Positions 41,187-49,623 of a stretch of DNA of 64,000 nt are shown here, one piece after another. Every line of letters begins with the position of its first letter. Positions within the stretch are counted from its first letter, which is position 1. Source of the stretch: Bacillus ndiopicus. GTDB lineage: Bacteria; Bacillota; Bacilli; Bacillales_A; Planococcaceae. Location: contig NZ_HG964410.1 in assembly GCF_000612805.1 (NCBI RefSeq), forward strand, positions 1 through 64,000. The letters run 5' to 3'. Under the pieces are notes generated by a model, which made no database searches, was not told the DNA's origin, and saw only the letters and a program-made list of their open reading frames with translations. The position numbers and the translations under genes were made by a program.

Positions 41187-42548
41187 ATGACAGCACCAGT
41201 AAAGAAAAATGATCAATTAACGGTTACGATAGAGGATTTAACGCATGATGGGAACGGGGTCGCAAAGGTTGATGGCTATCCATTATTTATCGCAGGTGCT
41301 TTGCCAGAGGAGCTTGTGCAAGTACATGTCTTGAAAGTACTAAAAAATTATGGCTTTGCGAAAGTAGTTGATATACTAAAGCCTTCTGCGGAACGTGTAG
41401 AAGCACCTTGTGTTTATTTTTCACAGTGTGGCGGCTGTCAGCTTCAGCATTTGTCTTATGAAGGTCAGTTAAAATGGAAGCAGCGCATGGTTGAAAACGT
41501 TATGAAGCGCCTTGGTAAAATTGACGCTCCAGTATTACCTGTCAAAGGGATGGATGAGCCTTGGCAATATCGCAATAAATCACAAATTCCGTTCGCACAA
41601 GGAGAAACAGCACCAATCGCCGGCTTTTACAAAACGAAGTCACATACAATTGTCGATATGGAGCGTTGCTTAATTCAAACGGGCGAGGCAGATGTAATAA
41701 TGGCAGACTTCAAGCAAGCACTAACTGCGTTAGGAATCCGCCCGTACAATGAGGAAACACATAAGGGAATGCTGCGTCATATTGTTATTCGCAAAGGACG
41801 GGCAACAAATGAAGTGATGGTTGTGCTTGTAACAACAGCACGTAAATTCCCACAAGCAGAGGCGGCAGTCGCAAAAATCCGCGAGCTATTACCAAACATC
41901 ACATCAATTGTGCAAAACATTAATCCAAATAAAACGAATGTTATTTTCGGCGATGAAACCATCACATTATGGGGCAAGGATGTAATTAAAGATACAATTG
42001 GTGACGTGCGCTTTGAAATTTCAGCACGCTCATTTTATCAAGTCAACCCAATCCAAACAGAAGTGCTCTACAAGCAAGCACTTGACTATGCGCAACTAAC
42101 AGGTACTGAGCGTGTAATCGATGCCTATTGTGGTATCGGAACAATCTCATTATTTTTAGCTAAAAATGCCAAACAAGTCATGGGTGTAGAAATTGTGCCA
42201 CAAGCCATCGAGGATGCCAAACGCAATGCGGAGCTAAACGGCTTCACAAACACCTATTTCGAAGCAGGCCCAGCCGAGGAAATCATCCCACGCTGGTATA
42301 AGGAAGGCAAAGAGGCAGACGTACTCGTTGTTGATCCACCACGCAAAGGCTGTGATGAAGCGCTATTAAATACGATTATCGAACAGAAGCCAAAGCGCGT
42401 TGTTTACGTTTCGTGTAACCCAGCGACATTGGCACGCGACTTACGCATTTTAGAGGATGGCGGTTATAAAACACAGGAGATTCAGCCTGTTGATATGTTT
42501 CCGCATTCGACACATTGTGAAGCAGTTGCATGGTTGGAATTAGTATAA
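41187..42548 (+). CDS. rlmCD: 23S rRNA (uracil-5-)-methyltransferase RlmCD
   Basis: A 453-aa RumA-type enzyme that methylates two uridines of 23S rRNA in Gram-positives. An N-terminal TRAM domain (about 6-62) is followed by the iron-sulfur cysteines CVYFSQCGGC and a fourth at MERCLIQ. The SAM site is DAYCGIGTISLFLA. DPPRKGCD and VSCNPATLARD hold the catalytic residues. It is the B. subtilis yefA equivalent by position after dagK. Partial copies of an rlmCD-type 3' end occur further downstream. Confidence 0.94.
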   Translation: MTAPVKKNDQLTVTIEDLTHDGNGVAKVDGYPLFIAGALPEELVQVHVLKVLKNYGFAKVVDILKPSAERVEAPCVYFSQCGGCQLQHLSYEGQLKWKQRMVENVMKRLGKIDAPVLPVKGMDEPWQYRNKSQIPFAQGETAPIAGFYKTKSHTIVDMERCLIQTGEADVIMADFKQALTALGIRPYNEETHKGMLRHIVIRKGRATNEVMVVLVTTARKFPQAEAAVAKIRELLPNITSIVQNINPNKTNVIFGDETITLWGKDVIKDTIGDVRFEISARSFYQVNPIQTEVLYKQALDYAQLTGTERVIDAYCGIGTISLFLAKNAKQVMGVEIVPQAIEDAKRNAELNGFTNTYFEAGPAEEIIPRWYKEGKEADVLVVDPPRKGCDEALLNTIIEQKPKRVVYVSCNPATLARDLRILEDGGYKTQEIQPVDMFPHSTHCEAVAWLELV

Positions 42549-42552
42549 TAAT

Positions 42553-42592
42553 TAAAAAACCAAATTCTAATTAAAGGGATTTGGTTTTTTTT
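42553..42592 (+). terminator. Terminator of rlmCD
   Basis: AAAAACCAAATTC pairs with GATTTGGTTTTT around TAATTAAAGG, followed by TTTTTTTT. Confidence 0.87.
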
Positions 42593-42637
42593 ATAGAAAG
42601 TATTTGTTATTTGGCATTAACGAAATTGAGGAGGACA

Positions 42638-43051
42638 ATGGTGGATAAATTCAATATCTTGGTAAAATACATACCTATGATTCAGACGGCGAGCATTGGT
42701 GAATGGATTATTGATAAAGAAAATGATGGAATGCCAGAGTATCCGATACATATGCCATTTGTGGGCTATTCCGAAATGGTGCACAATTTCATCAACGATG
42801 TTTACATCTTTGAAAAAAATAATAAAAATATGGAACTTACCCGCTATGGAGAAATTCTCAAAGATAACGGGCTTGAATGGGGTACGGATTCTATGAAGAA
42901 TGCGGACGTTTCAAATTTGAATGCACAGTGTGTGCTTGCGCTTATAATGGGTGCTGTTAGAGCTGAGCGCTTTTGCGATGGTGCATTATTAGACTTTTTT
43001 AAGAGTGGTTGCATTTTGAATTGGCTAGAAAGATTAAACAGTATTAGGTAA
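42638..43051 (+). CDS. DUF6508-family protein
   Basis: A 137-aa cytoplasmic protein of unknown function. NILVKYIPMIQTASIGEWII, MPFVGYSEMVHNFINDVY, TRYGEILKDNGLEWG and RAERFCDGALLDFFKSGCIL are the blocks I associate with DUF6508. I start at ATG 42638 because GAGGAGG lies 6 bp upstream; a longer frame from 42581 overlaps the rlmCD terminator. It begins the accessory block behind rlmCD, and its stop abuts the next gene's ribosome binding site. Confidence 0.75.
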   Translation: MVDKFNILVKYIPMIQTASIGEWIIDKENDGMPEYPIHMPFVGYSEMVHNFINDVYIFEKNNKNMELTRYGEILKDNGLEWGTDSMKNADVSNLNAQCVLALIMGAVRAERFCDGALLDFFKSGCILNWLERLNSIR

Positions 43052-43064
43052 AGGAGAATCGGCT

Positions 43065-43442
43065 CTGGTTATTGACGCGAGACTTAAGACTGGTGATATT
43101 ACCCTAGTTGGAGATATCCAGTATGTAACTATTGGTGATACAGAGAAGAATTTTTATTCCTTTGCTTCAAAGTATTGTAGCCATCACAATTCACTCGATT
43201 ATCTGATTTATGATAGCTATGTTGATGAGGTACTTCGCTATTTTAGAAATTGTGATAGCTTCTCAGATTTCCAAGATGGCGATTTGAGGGACTATGTTAA
43301 ATTCAAAGGTATATTCATTGATTTCCGTACCTTTTATGGCTTAGATAAATATAACTTAAAGCAAATCGACCAATATGTTTGGCTACTTGGGAAGGATTAC
43401 TTCCCAAAGAATTATAAAAAGAAAACGAAGGGTGACAAGTAG
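43065..43442 (+). CDS. Start-less open frame, KYCSHHN/IYDSYV protein (5'-truncated or CTG start)
   Basis: This is a clearly coding frame of 125 codons with no ATG, GTG or TTG at its beginning. It reads VIDARLKTGDITLVGD, FYSFASKYCSHHNSLDYLIY, DSYVDEVLRYF and FIDFRTFYGLDKYNLK to KTKGDK. AAGGAG at 43051-43056 is 8 bp before CTG 43065 and 14 bp before ATT 43071, so a rare start is possible. Alternatively its N-terminus was deleted when DUF6508 was joined to it. The KYxxxHxxxxYxIYDSYV pattern recalls helix-hairpin-helix DNA-repair-like folds, but this is weak. The nuclease gene starts two bases after its stop, so the two form an operon. Confidence 0.65.
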   Translation: MVIDARLKTGDITLVGDIQYVTIGDTEKNFYSFASKYCSHHNSLDYLIYDSYVDEVLRYFRNCDSFSDFQDGDLRDYVKFKGIFIDFRTFYGLDKYNLKQIDQYVWLLGKDYFPKNYKKKTKGDK

Positions 43443-43444
43443 TT

Positions 43445-44452
43445 ATGAAAATTCATTATTTCCAGAGATACTATGAGAAAGAGAATGTTGCTACAGCAAA
43501 TACGATGTTACTATTGTCTCGGCTTTATTCATATTCTTCAGATAAGTTCTTTCGCTTTTTGAAATCTGAATTCTTTTTTGACTCCTTTGAACCAGAGATA
43601 GTTTTTAATTTGCAGGAAAAAAGTGTCGAAAGTATTCCAGATGCTACTATCACACAGGAGAGTTTCAAAATTGTTGTTGAAACTAAAATGACTGACTGGT
43701 TTTATTTGGATCAGTTACAGCGCCATTTGAAGTCTTTTGGTGATGAAAAATATAAAGTGATGATTACTTTAGCACCAGAGATGATGAAATCAGAGAAGAA
43801 AAAAGAATTTGAAAACTATTTAAAGGAATATAACGCCACACAAACATATCCGGTAATGCACGTTAATACCACATTCGAAAAGCTTGTCGATGCTATAAAG
43901 GATTTTATTGATGATAGAGATTATGAAATGCAGGAAGTTCTGGAAGATTACCTAAATTACTGCTATAGGGACAAGCTAATCATTGTTTCAGATTCATGGA
44001 AACGTATGAGGGTTCAACTTGCTGGTACAACATTTAATTTTAATGTAAGCGAAAACCTTTATTATGATAGCATTGATCGGGGCTTTAGCGCCCATGACTA
44101 CCTAGGGTTATACAAAGAAAAAAGCGTGAGAGCGATTGGGAAAATCAATGCTATTATTACAGCTATAACTTCAGAAGCTGGAATTGAGTATAAAGTTGAA
44201 CTTGGAGAATTAACTGATTTTAGAAAACAACAAATATGTAAGGCAATTGAAGATGGAAGAAAATACGGATATGTACTGTCTGCAAATAGATATTTTTTTG
44301 TAGAAGAATTCTATGAAACAGACTTTAAGAAAATAACTCCAAGAGCACCTATGGGTACACGGGTTTTTGATTTATCACAGATTCTTGAGACAGAGCAATT
44401 ACCAGAGACAAAGGAAATCGCTGAATTTCTTAAGACTAAGACATGGAGTTAA
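43445..44452 (+). CDS. PD-(D/E)XK nuclease-like protein
   Basis: A 335-aa protein. SIPDATITQESFKIVVETKM near residues 60-80 fits the PD-(D/E)XK pattern: Asp in the first strand, then E-x-K in the next. The rest of the N-terminal half predicts as the alpha/beta core (KVMITLAPEMM; YPVMHVNTTFEKLVDAI). The C-terminal half, from about 180, is a separate domain of unknown type. Restriction-like nucleases of this fold are common in defence systems. It is coupled to the start-less gene upstream and lies in the rlmCD hot spot. The family assignment rests on the motif only. Confidence 0.65.
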   Translation: MKIHYFQRYYEKENVATANTMLLLSRLYSYSSDKFFRFLKSEFFFDSFEPEIVFNLQEKSVESIPDATITQESFKIVVETKMTDWFYLDQLQRHLKSFGDEKYKVMITLAPEMMKSEKKKEFENYLKEYNATQTYPVMHVNTTFEKLVDAIKDFIDDRDYEMQEVLEDYLNYCYRDKLIIVSDSWKRMRVQLAGTTFNFNVSENLYYDSIDRGFSAHDYLGLYKEKSVRAIGKINAIITAITSEAGIEYKVELGELTDFRKQQICKAIEDGRKYGYVLSANRYFFVEEFYETDFKKITPRAPMGTRVFDLSQILETEQLPETKEIAEFLKTKTWS

Positions 44453-44473
44453 TAAACAACATATGAAAAAAGG

Positions 44474-44496
44474 AGCATGTTTGCAGTTAGTTTAAT
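44474..44496 (+). pseudogene. Tail remnant of an rlmCD-type gene (copy B)
   Basis: GCATGTTTGCAGTTAGTTTA resembles the end of the true rlmCD (GCATGGTTGGAATTAGTATA) and of copy C at 47.98 kb. Only about 20-25 bases remain, so the call rests on its pairing with the homologous terminator just behind it. Confidence 0.45.
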
Positions 44497-44510
44497 AATA
44501 AAGAAATGTT

Positions 44511-44550
44511 AAAAGAACGGATTTCCAGTAGTGGAATTCGTTCTTTTTCG
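44511..44550 (+). terminator. Terminator, copy B
   Basis: AAAAGAACGGATTTCC pairs with GGAATTCGTTCTTTTT. Nearly the same hairpin recurs at 48001-48041, also behind an rlmCD-type tail. Confidence 0.85.
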
Positions 44551-44588
44551 CTACATATAGGATTAAAGATATTTTCGAAGAAATTATA

Positions 44589-44696
44589 TAATGAAGCATT
44601 TGTTAAAATTTTTTATGGAAGTAAACTATGGCGACAGAAATTATTATAACTGTAGTTATTATTTTAGGAATTGCATTATTAATAGACAAAATCTAA
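44589..44696 (+). pseudogene. Truncated duplicate of the small membrane-protein gene
   Basis: The 5' region and first 22 codons match the intact gene at 49624: AATGAAGCATTTGTTA before it, then MATEIIITVVIILGIALLID against MTTEIIITVIIILGIVFLID. Identity stops at about 44692, where the converging hydrolase gene begins, and a TAA follows at 44694-44696. The ribosome site GGAGGTGA of the intact copy has decayed to GGAAGTAA. It marks a rearrangement junction. Confidence 0.85.
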
Positions 44697-45698
44697 TGAT
44701 GTTTTTCGTAATAGCTTAAGTATATCTGTTCCCATCTGATCAGGGTTAGTGGCAAATAATCGAGAGCGATAATTTGATAAGACAACTACACCTATTTGTT
44801 TCGCTGGATCGAAACCTAAAAAGCTTGAAAATCCTTGGGTTGAACCATTATGCCAAATAATCTCATCTTCTAGAAACCACCCTAAACCAACATTTATATT
44901 TTTAGCAATTTCCATTGTGGATTTCTGTGTTAATTGATAGCCCTCATTTTCACTGCTTATATGCGCTTTTATAAATTCCAACATATCATTAACAGTCGAT
45001 CGTAAAGCGCCTGCTCCCATAAAGTCCCTCATATGCAGCGGAGACTGCTTTCTCCCTTTTACATCATGCCCTTTCAGCATACGATATTGTTTTTCTGTAG
45101 GAACCGATATGGATGTATCTTCCAAGTGTAAGGGATCCATTATGTTTTTTTTAAGAGCTGTTTCATAGTCGGTGTTTAGTTCCGTGGCTAAAATATGTCC
45201 TAACAAACCCATGCCAGCATTAGAATAACGAAACTTTAATTTAGGTTCTTTACGATGTTTATAAAAATAATCAATGACTTCACTTAGTGAAAATAAACAA
45301 TAAGGATCGCGAGGTGTTCTTGAATCAAAAAGATTGATAATTGATTTCCACATACCTATCCCTGGTAACCCCGAAGTATGATTCGCTAAATGACTTAACG
45401 TAACAGGATGATTATCGGATAATTTTAGGATATACCTACCAATGGAATCACTCTCGGAGAGTAGACCCTTGTGTATCATTTCCCCTAAAAGCGTAGTTGT
45501 AAAAACCTTAGAAATAGAACCAATTTCATAAATAAATGGTTTATCTTCCTTTTTCAAACTTACTGAAGAGCCAGTATATATATAAGTAGCAGATTGATTC
45601 TTGTACATAATTCCTATGGACAATAATAAATGTTTACGAGGTTTAACGTATGGCTGTACAATCCTAGATATTTCATGTTGTAAAGCATTAATATTCAT
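44679..45698 (-). CDS. Serine hydrolase, class C beta-lactamase-like
   Basis: A 339-aa protein of the beta-lactamase/penicillin-binding fold. The catalytic SxxK is GSISKVFT, the tyrosine motif RYSNAGMG, and the third motif HNGSTQG. There is no signal peptide, so it is probably cytoplasmic and may be an esterase or peptidase rather than a beta-lactamase. I start at ATG 45698 behind GGAGGG; a TTG at 45713 overlaps that site. Its last residues, LDFVY, are encoded by antisense of the truncated membrane-protein gene, so the original C-terminus was replaced. It is co-directional with the MarR gene upstream. Confidence 0.85.
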   Translation of the reverse strand: MNINALQHEISRIVQPYVKPRKHLLLSIGIMYKNQSATYIYTGSSVSLKKEDKPFIYEIGSISKVFTTTLLGEMIHKGLLSESDSIGRYILKLSDNHPVTLSHLANHTSGLPGIGMWKSIINLFDSRTPRDPYCLFSLSEVIDYFYKHRKEPKLKFRYSNAGMGLLGHILATELNTDYETALKKNIMDPLHLEDTSISVPTEKQYRMLKGHDVKGRKQSPLHMRDFMGAGALRSTVNDMLEFIKAHISSENEGYQLTQKSTMEIAKNINVGLGWFLEDEIIWHNGSTQGFSSFLGFDPAKQIGVVVLSNYRSRLFATNPDQMGTDILKLLRKTSLDFVY

Positions 45699-45781
45699 AA
45701 CAATACCCTCCAATTAGTTTATTAATATAAATATTTAATTTGTATTAACTATTTACCAAAACAAAATGGAATAAGCTCTAT

Positions 45782-46225
45782 TCATTTTTTTCCTTGCACA
45801 ACTACTTTTTTGAACTTCGTGAATATATCTTTTAACTGAATTAGGTCCTCCATTTCTAATTTTGAATAATATTTGTCGATGATTGCCAATTCAATCTCCT
45901 CGTGCTTTTGAAAATAAGAATGACCCCGATTATCAAGTTCAATAAGAACTTCCCTTCTATCCTTTAGATTAATGGTTCTTTTTATATAACCATCCTTTTC
46001 TAATCTATTTACCAATTGGCTTATAGCACTTGCAGAGGTCCCCATTAATTTAGATAGTTCGTAAGTTTGAAGGGCTCCTTTTTGATGTAGGAAATTTAAA
46101 AATATAGCCTGTTTATCAGTAATTTTATCGTCTAATAGTGACGAAAATTCTTCCGCCAATAAAAGATTAGTTTCATATTCAATCTGATTAATTTCTTTTA
46201 CTAGCTGAACTAATTGCTGAAACAC
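45782..46225 (-). CDS. MarR family transcriptional regulator
   Basis: A 147-aa winged-helix regulator. LQTYELSKLMGTSASAISQL is the recognition helix region and RLEKDGYIKRTINLKDRREV the wing, with dimerising helices at both ends. The start is GTG behind GAGGTGA. It lies 83 bp upstream of, and in line with, the serine hydrolase, which it probably controls together with itself. The AT-rich region before it would hold the operator. Confidence 0.87.
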   Translation of the reverse strand: MFQQLVQLVKEINQIEYETNLLLAEEFSSLLDDKITDKQAIFLNFLHQKGALQTYELSKLMGTSASAISQLVNRLEKDGYIKRTINLKDRREVLIELDNRGHSYFQKHEEIELAIIDKYYSKLEMEDLIQLKDIFTKFKKVVVQGKK

Positions 46226-46339
46226 TTTATAATCACCTCAATTGTTAATATACATTAATTATTAATAAAGTTAAACAAAAATGTAACCTATCCTTTCTAA
46301 TTATATTTCCAAGGTATCATTAAAACTTTAATTTATTCG

Positions 46340-46633
46340 TTAGCTGATTTTACTTTCCCATTTATCTAATTTTTTACTAATTAACTCATGTAATTCCTTA
46401 TCGTTCTCGGACAATTTATAAAACATAGCCAGGGCTACCAAAATTACATCAATGCATTCTTCTTTTACATCTTCAATGCCCAATTGTTTATACTCACTTC
46501 CGCTCGCTTTTACGTATGATAGTACAGCTTGTGAGGTTTCTCCAACTTCCTCTGATAGTTTTAACGCCATTTGCACTAACGTTTTTGGCTCTTTTTCACT
46601 GAGTAATTTTATTTCTTTTAGCAGCTGTTCCAA
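46340..46633 (-). CDS. MazG-like nucleotide pyrophosphohydrolase family protein
   Basis: A 97-aa all-helical protein of the MazG-like fold. KLSEEVGETSQAVLS supplies the EExxE metal motif and EDVKEECIDVILVALAMF the second ExxxD motif. Such enzymes hydrolyse NTPs or dNTPs, often as housecleaning against abnormal nucleotides. It is a single-domain form. It lies alone between the MarR gene and the plus-strand gene at 46.8 kb. Confidence 0.8.
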   Translation of the reverse strand: MEQLLKEIKLLSEKEPKTLVQMALKLSEEVGETSQAVLSYVKASGSEYKQLGIEDVKEECIDVILVALAMFYKLSENDKELHELISKKLDKWESKIS

Positions 46634-46825
46634 GATTTTTTCCCCATTTCTCGAATTATTTCTAAAGCTATTTAAATTTTATTAGTGTAATTTATGTGTA
46701 TAGAAACTTTTGAAATCCTTAAGTTCCTTTACTAACCCTTTTGAATTATATTAATTTAATAAGATTGTAAATACTACTCAAAAACAACTACAATTTTACT
46801 TATATCATTGTAAAGGAGTGGGCAG

Positions 46826-47893
46826 ATGTTTTTCTTAACAAGTGAACAACAAGCAATTTTCGATGTAGCAAATACATATCCATTTGGAGAAGACATTGAT
46901 GTCGAATTTGAAGAATATTTATACGGGAATTTAGCAAGGTATATAGCTGTTGTCCCGCAAAATTTTCAGGCAGGAATAATTAAGCAAACTTTATTTAAAA
47001 ACGAAGCTTTAATGGATCAATTTGAAGAATGGTGTAATAATACGATTGAGCAATTTACGACTAATAGAAATGCTATTTTTGCAAAGCGTGAAACCATTGT
47101 TGAACGCTTTAATTCAACTGCGCAAACTATTTTTTCACAGTCGTTACATGATGGTGAAATATTAAATGCTGAGCAGCAAGGAACTAAATTTACACTACTA
47201 TTAAATATGAGTGGTGGGTTTACAGCGCAATCAATTGTGCAGTTAGTTTTTCATGATGTACAAATAGAAGGGGAGCTTGATGGCTATTATGTGTATGACG
47301 AACTAGTAGAAACAGAAGATGGATTTGCATTACGTGTTTTATCTAGTTTTGGTAGTCCTTATATGGAATGGACGGTTTATTTCAAAGATATCACAGCGAA
47401 CTACTTGTATCGTCCGGCAGTATATAGTGAATTAGGAGAAATCGCTACGTGGGAGGACTATGTTGCTGCGCTAAACCTAAATGATAAATACTATATTGTA
47501 CAAAATATGAACTTTGTAGAGATTGATTTATCTAGTCTTTCGCAAACAGCCGATGGGATTTTTGCAGGAGAGGTATTACTGGGTGGCACTTTTGAGGAAG
47601 CAAGAGAGCAAATTTATTGCGCTACCTACGAAGACCCATATGCTCATTTTAGTGAACCGATTCCAATGAACGAGTTACAGGATGCTATGTTTGATCTAGA
47701 TCAAACGATGCGTGTACGTGCTTTCAACACCGCTTTTGCATTAGGAGAAGAAGTGGCAAGCATAGTGAATGAAGTACTTCGCAAAGCCAATGTACATAGT
47801 GAGGAAAATATGTATTTTAGTATTATGGCAACTCATTTTGAAAAGCTCGGTTGTTTAGCAGATGATGTGAAAAAGAAATGGATAGAGGAGTGA
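46826..47893 (+). CDS. Unrecognised 355-aa cytoplasmic protein
   Basis: I do not recognise this family with confidence; the start TSEQQAIFDVANTYPFG and the middle HDVQIEGELDGYYVYDELV loosely recall DUF4085 proteins. It has no signal peptide or membrane segment and is strongly acidic. The N-terminal third is helical (LFKNEALMDQFEEWCNN). The middle is beta-rich with alternating hydrophobic residues, and the C-terminus is helical again. AAGGAG precedes ATG. It is the last intact gene before the rlmCD-type remnant at 47.9 kb. Confidence 0.55.
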   Translation: MFFLTSEQQAIFDVANTYPFGEDIDVEFEEYLYGNLARYIAVVPQNFQAGIIKQTLFKNEALMDQFEEWCNNTIEQFTTNRNAIFAKRETIVERFNSTAQTIFSQSLHDGEILNAEQQGTKFTLLLNMSGGFTAQSIVQLVFHDVQIEGELDGYYVYDELVETEDGFALRVLSSFGSPYMEWTVYFKDITANYLYRPAVYSELGEIATWEDYVAALNLNDKYYIVQNMNFVEIDLSSLSQTADGIFAGEVLLGGTFEEAREQIYCATYEDPYAHFSEPIPMNELQDAMFDLDQTMRVRAFNTAFALGEEVASIVNEVLRKANVHSEENMYFSIMATHFEKLGCLADDVKKKWIEE

Positions 47894-47902
47894 GGGTTAG
47901 TT

Positions 47903-47998
47903 AGAGATTTTTTAGGGGACAGCGGCTGCAAAACGCTAGTTGATAGGTTTCTACATTCGGCGAATTGTGAAGCGGTTGCTTGCTTAGAGTTAGTTTAA
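47903..47998 (+). pseudogene. 3'-end remnant of an rlmCD-type gene (copy C)
   Basis: From 47939 the frame reads VDRFLHSANCEAVACLELV and stop, against VDMFPHSTHCEAVAWLELV at the end of RlmCD (41187-42548). Homology runs further upstream (TTTTAGGGGACAGCGGCTGCAAAAC) with a deletion of about 13 bases. The sequence has diverged well beyond a recent copy, so it derives from a paralogue or an old duplication. A terminator homologous to copy B follows. Confidence 0.8.
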
Positions 47999-48000
47999 TG

Positions 48001-48041
48001 AAAAAAGAACGAATCTCTGATAATGGAATTCGTTCTTTTTT
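48001..48041 (+). terminator. Terminator, copy C
   Basis: AAAAAAGAACGAAT and ATTCGTTCTTTTTT pair around CTCTGATAATGGA. It is the counterpart of the hairpin at 44511-44550. Confidence 0.87.
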
Positions 48042-48120
48042 GTAATCAAGTTAATGAGCATTTTTCAAATAAGAGAACTTGTTCAAGTTTCTTCTTTAAG
48101 GATAATCTCATTTAATTTCT

Positions 48121-49455
48121 TTATTCCTGTAATTCTTCCCATTGTTCTATGAATGTAGCCATTGATTTTTCTACTTCAACGTCACTCGGGACATGGCTCA
48201 GTATTTCCTCTTGTGTATAAGGTTTACCACCTTTTACAATGATAGCGATATCCTTTGTATGTTTAATGTTCTCTAAGGGATTGTTGTTTAAAATAACTAA
48301 GTCAGCAATAGATCCTTCTTTAATTACACCAATACCATCATGATTGATCGATTTAGCCGCATTTACTGTCGCTGCTTGTAAAGCTTCCATTTCAGTAAAG
48401 CCAATCTCCACAAATATTTCGAGTTCACGGTGTAAGGCCATTCCAGGATATGTATATAATAGGGCAGGTGTATCCGTTCCAGCAACGACTGTTCCACCCA
48501 TGTCATAGTAAGTTTTAGCAATAGCTTTCGTTAAGTTATGTGTTTTGGCATTATATTTTCTTATCGCGTCTACATGTTGCGCTTGTTGTTTCCAATAATC
48601 CATCAGGTAATTAATTTTTGTCGCGGATTCTATGACAATATCTTTAGGAGACCATACTTCAGGGTATTTAATAGATTGATTGTAAACGACCAGTGTTGGG
48701 CATAGTTTTACATTGTATGCCAACATTTTCTCACAAATTTCTTTTATTTTTTCTTGGTCAGGGTTTTCCCAATCAATGTGACTCCATTCCTCTTGGTCAA
48801 TTACAAATAGATTCCACCCTTTATACATCGCATGTGCAAAACCAGATGCATGCTCAAACCAAGTAACCCCACCCCCAGCTGCGTCTAAAGCTGTTAAGTC
48901 TTTTGAATTTTCTAAATCGATGGCAACTTCCAAGTTATATTTCTTCGCCTCATCTACAGCAGCTGCCATAACATCTCTTTTGATCCATCCATACAATTTA
49001 ACAAACTTTGCCCCTACTTCTACTTGTCTACGAACTTCTTTCCTCGCTTCTTCTGGATCGTCTGTTACGAGATTACCATAGCTAGTTGGACCCCATTGAC
49101 CAGGTGTTCCATCAATCATTCTATCAGATGCGTATACTCGTGGCGTTGGTGCATCATCAGGTTTCTCAATTAAGTTTTTTAGTAAGAGGACATTACCGGC
49201 AGCATTTCGCACTGTCGTTACCCCTGATGCAACGAAATGGGGAGCAAAACGATCATTAATATGGCAATGCATATCGATTAAACCTGGGATAATATATTTA
49301 CCTTCAGCATCAACTATATCTACACCTTGTGGTAACACGTCGTCACTTTTAAATATTCTTTTCACTGTATTTCTCTCTACTTCGATTGAACCTACATAAG
49401 AACCTCCATTTTCCACATCAATGATTGTTCCATTTTTAATAATTAAATTACTCAT
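48121..49455 (-). CDS. Amidohydrolase-family protein (imidazolonepropionase/prolidase-like)
   Basis: A 444-aa metal-dependent hydrolase. PGLIDMHCHINDRF holds the HxH, GAKFVKLYGWIK the bridging lysine, and TVVAGTDTPALLY the catalytic aspartate. IADLVILNNNPLENI is the usual end of the beta-sandwich. The family includes Xaa-Pro dipeptidases and imidazolonepropionase-like enzymes; the substrate is not readable. The start is ATG behind AAGGAGG. It lies between the copy C remnant and the intact small membrane-protein gene and is absent from copy B. Confidence 0.85.
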   Translation of the reverse strand: MSNLIIKNGTIIDVENGGSYVGSIEVERNTVKRIFKSDDVLPQGVDIVDAEGKYIIPGLIDMHCHINDRFAPHFVASGVTTVRNAAGNVLLLKNLIEKPDDAPTPRVYASDRMIDGTPGQWGPTSYGNLVTDDPEEARKEVRRQVEVGAKFVKLYGWIKRDVMAAAVDEAKKYNLEVAIDLENSKDLTALDAAGGGVTWFEHASGFAHAMYKGWNLFVIDQEEWSHIDWENPDQEKIKEICEKMLAYNVKLCPTLVVYNQSIKYPEVWSPKDIVIESATKINYLMDYWKQQAQHVDAIRKYNAKTHNLTKAIAKTYYDMGGTVVAGTDTPALLYTYPGMALHRELEIFVEIGFTEMEALQAATVNAAKSINHDGIGVIKEGSIADLVILNNNPLENIKHTKDIAIIVKGGKPYTQEEILSHVPSDVEVEKSMATFIEQWEELQE

Positions 49456-49623
49456 TTTTTACCTCCTTGAATTTTCTGTTTAATATATTATGCATTGGTT
49501 TTATTTACATAAATTTCTGTATTTATTATTTCATTAAACGTAATAATACTCAAGGAATTACTAGGAAATAATGATCTGAGATACTAATGAAGCATTTGTT
49601 ATAATTCTTTAAGGAGGTGAACT

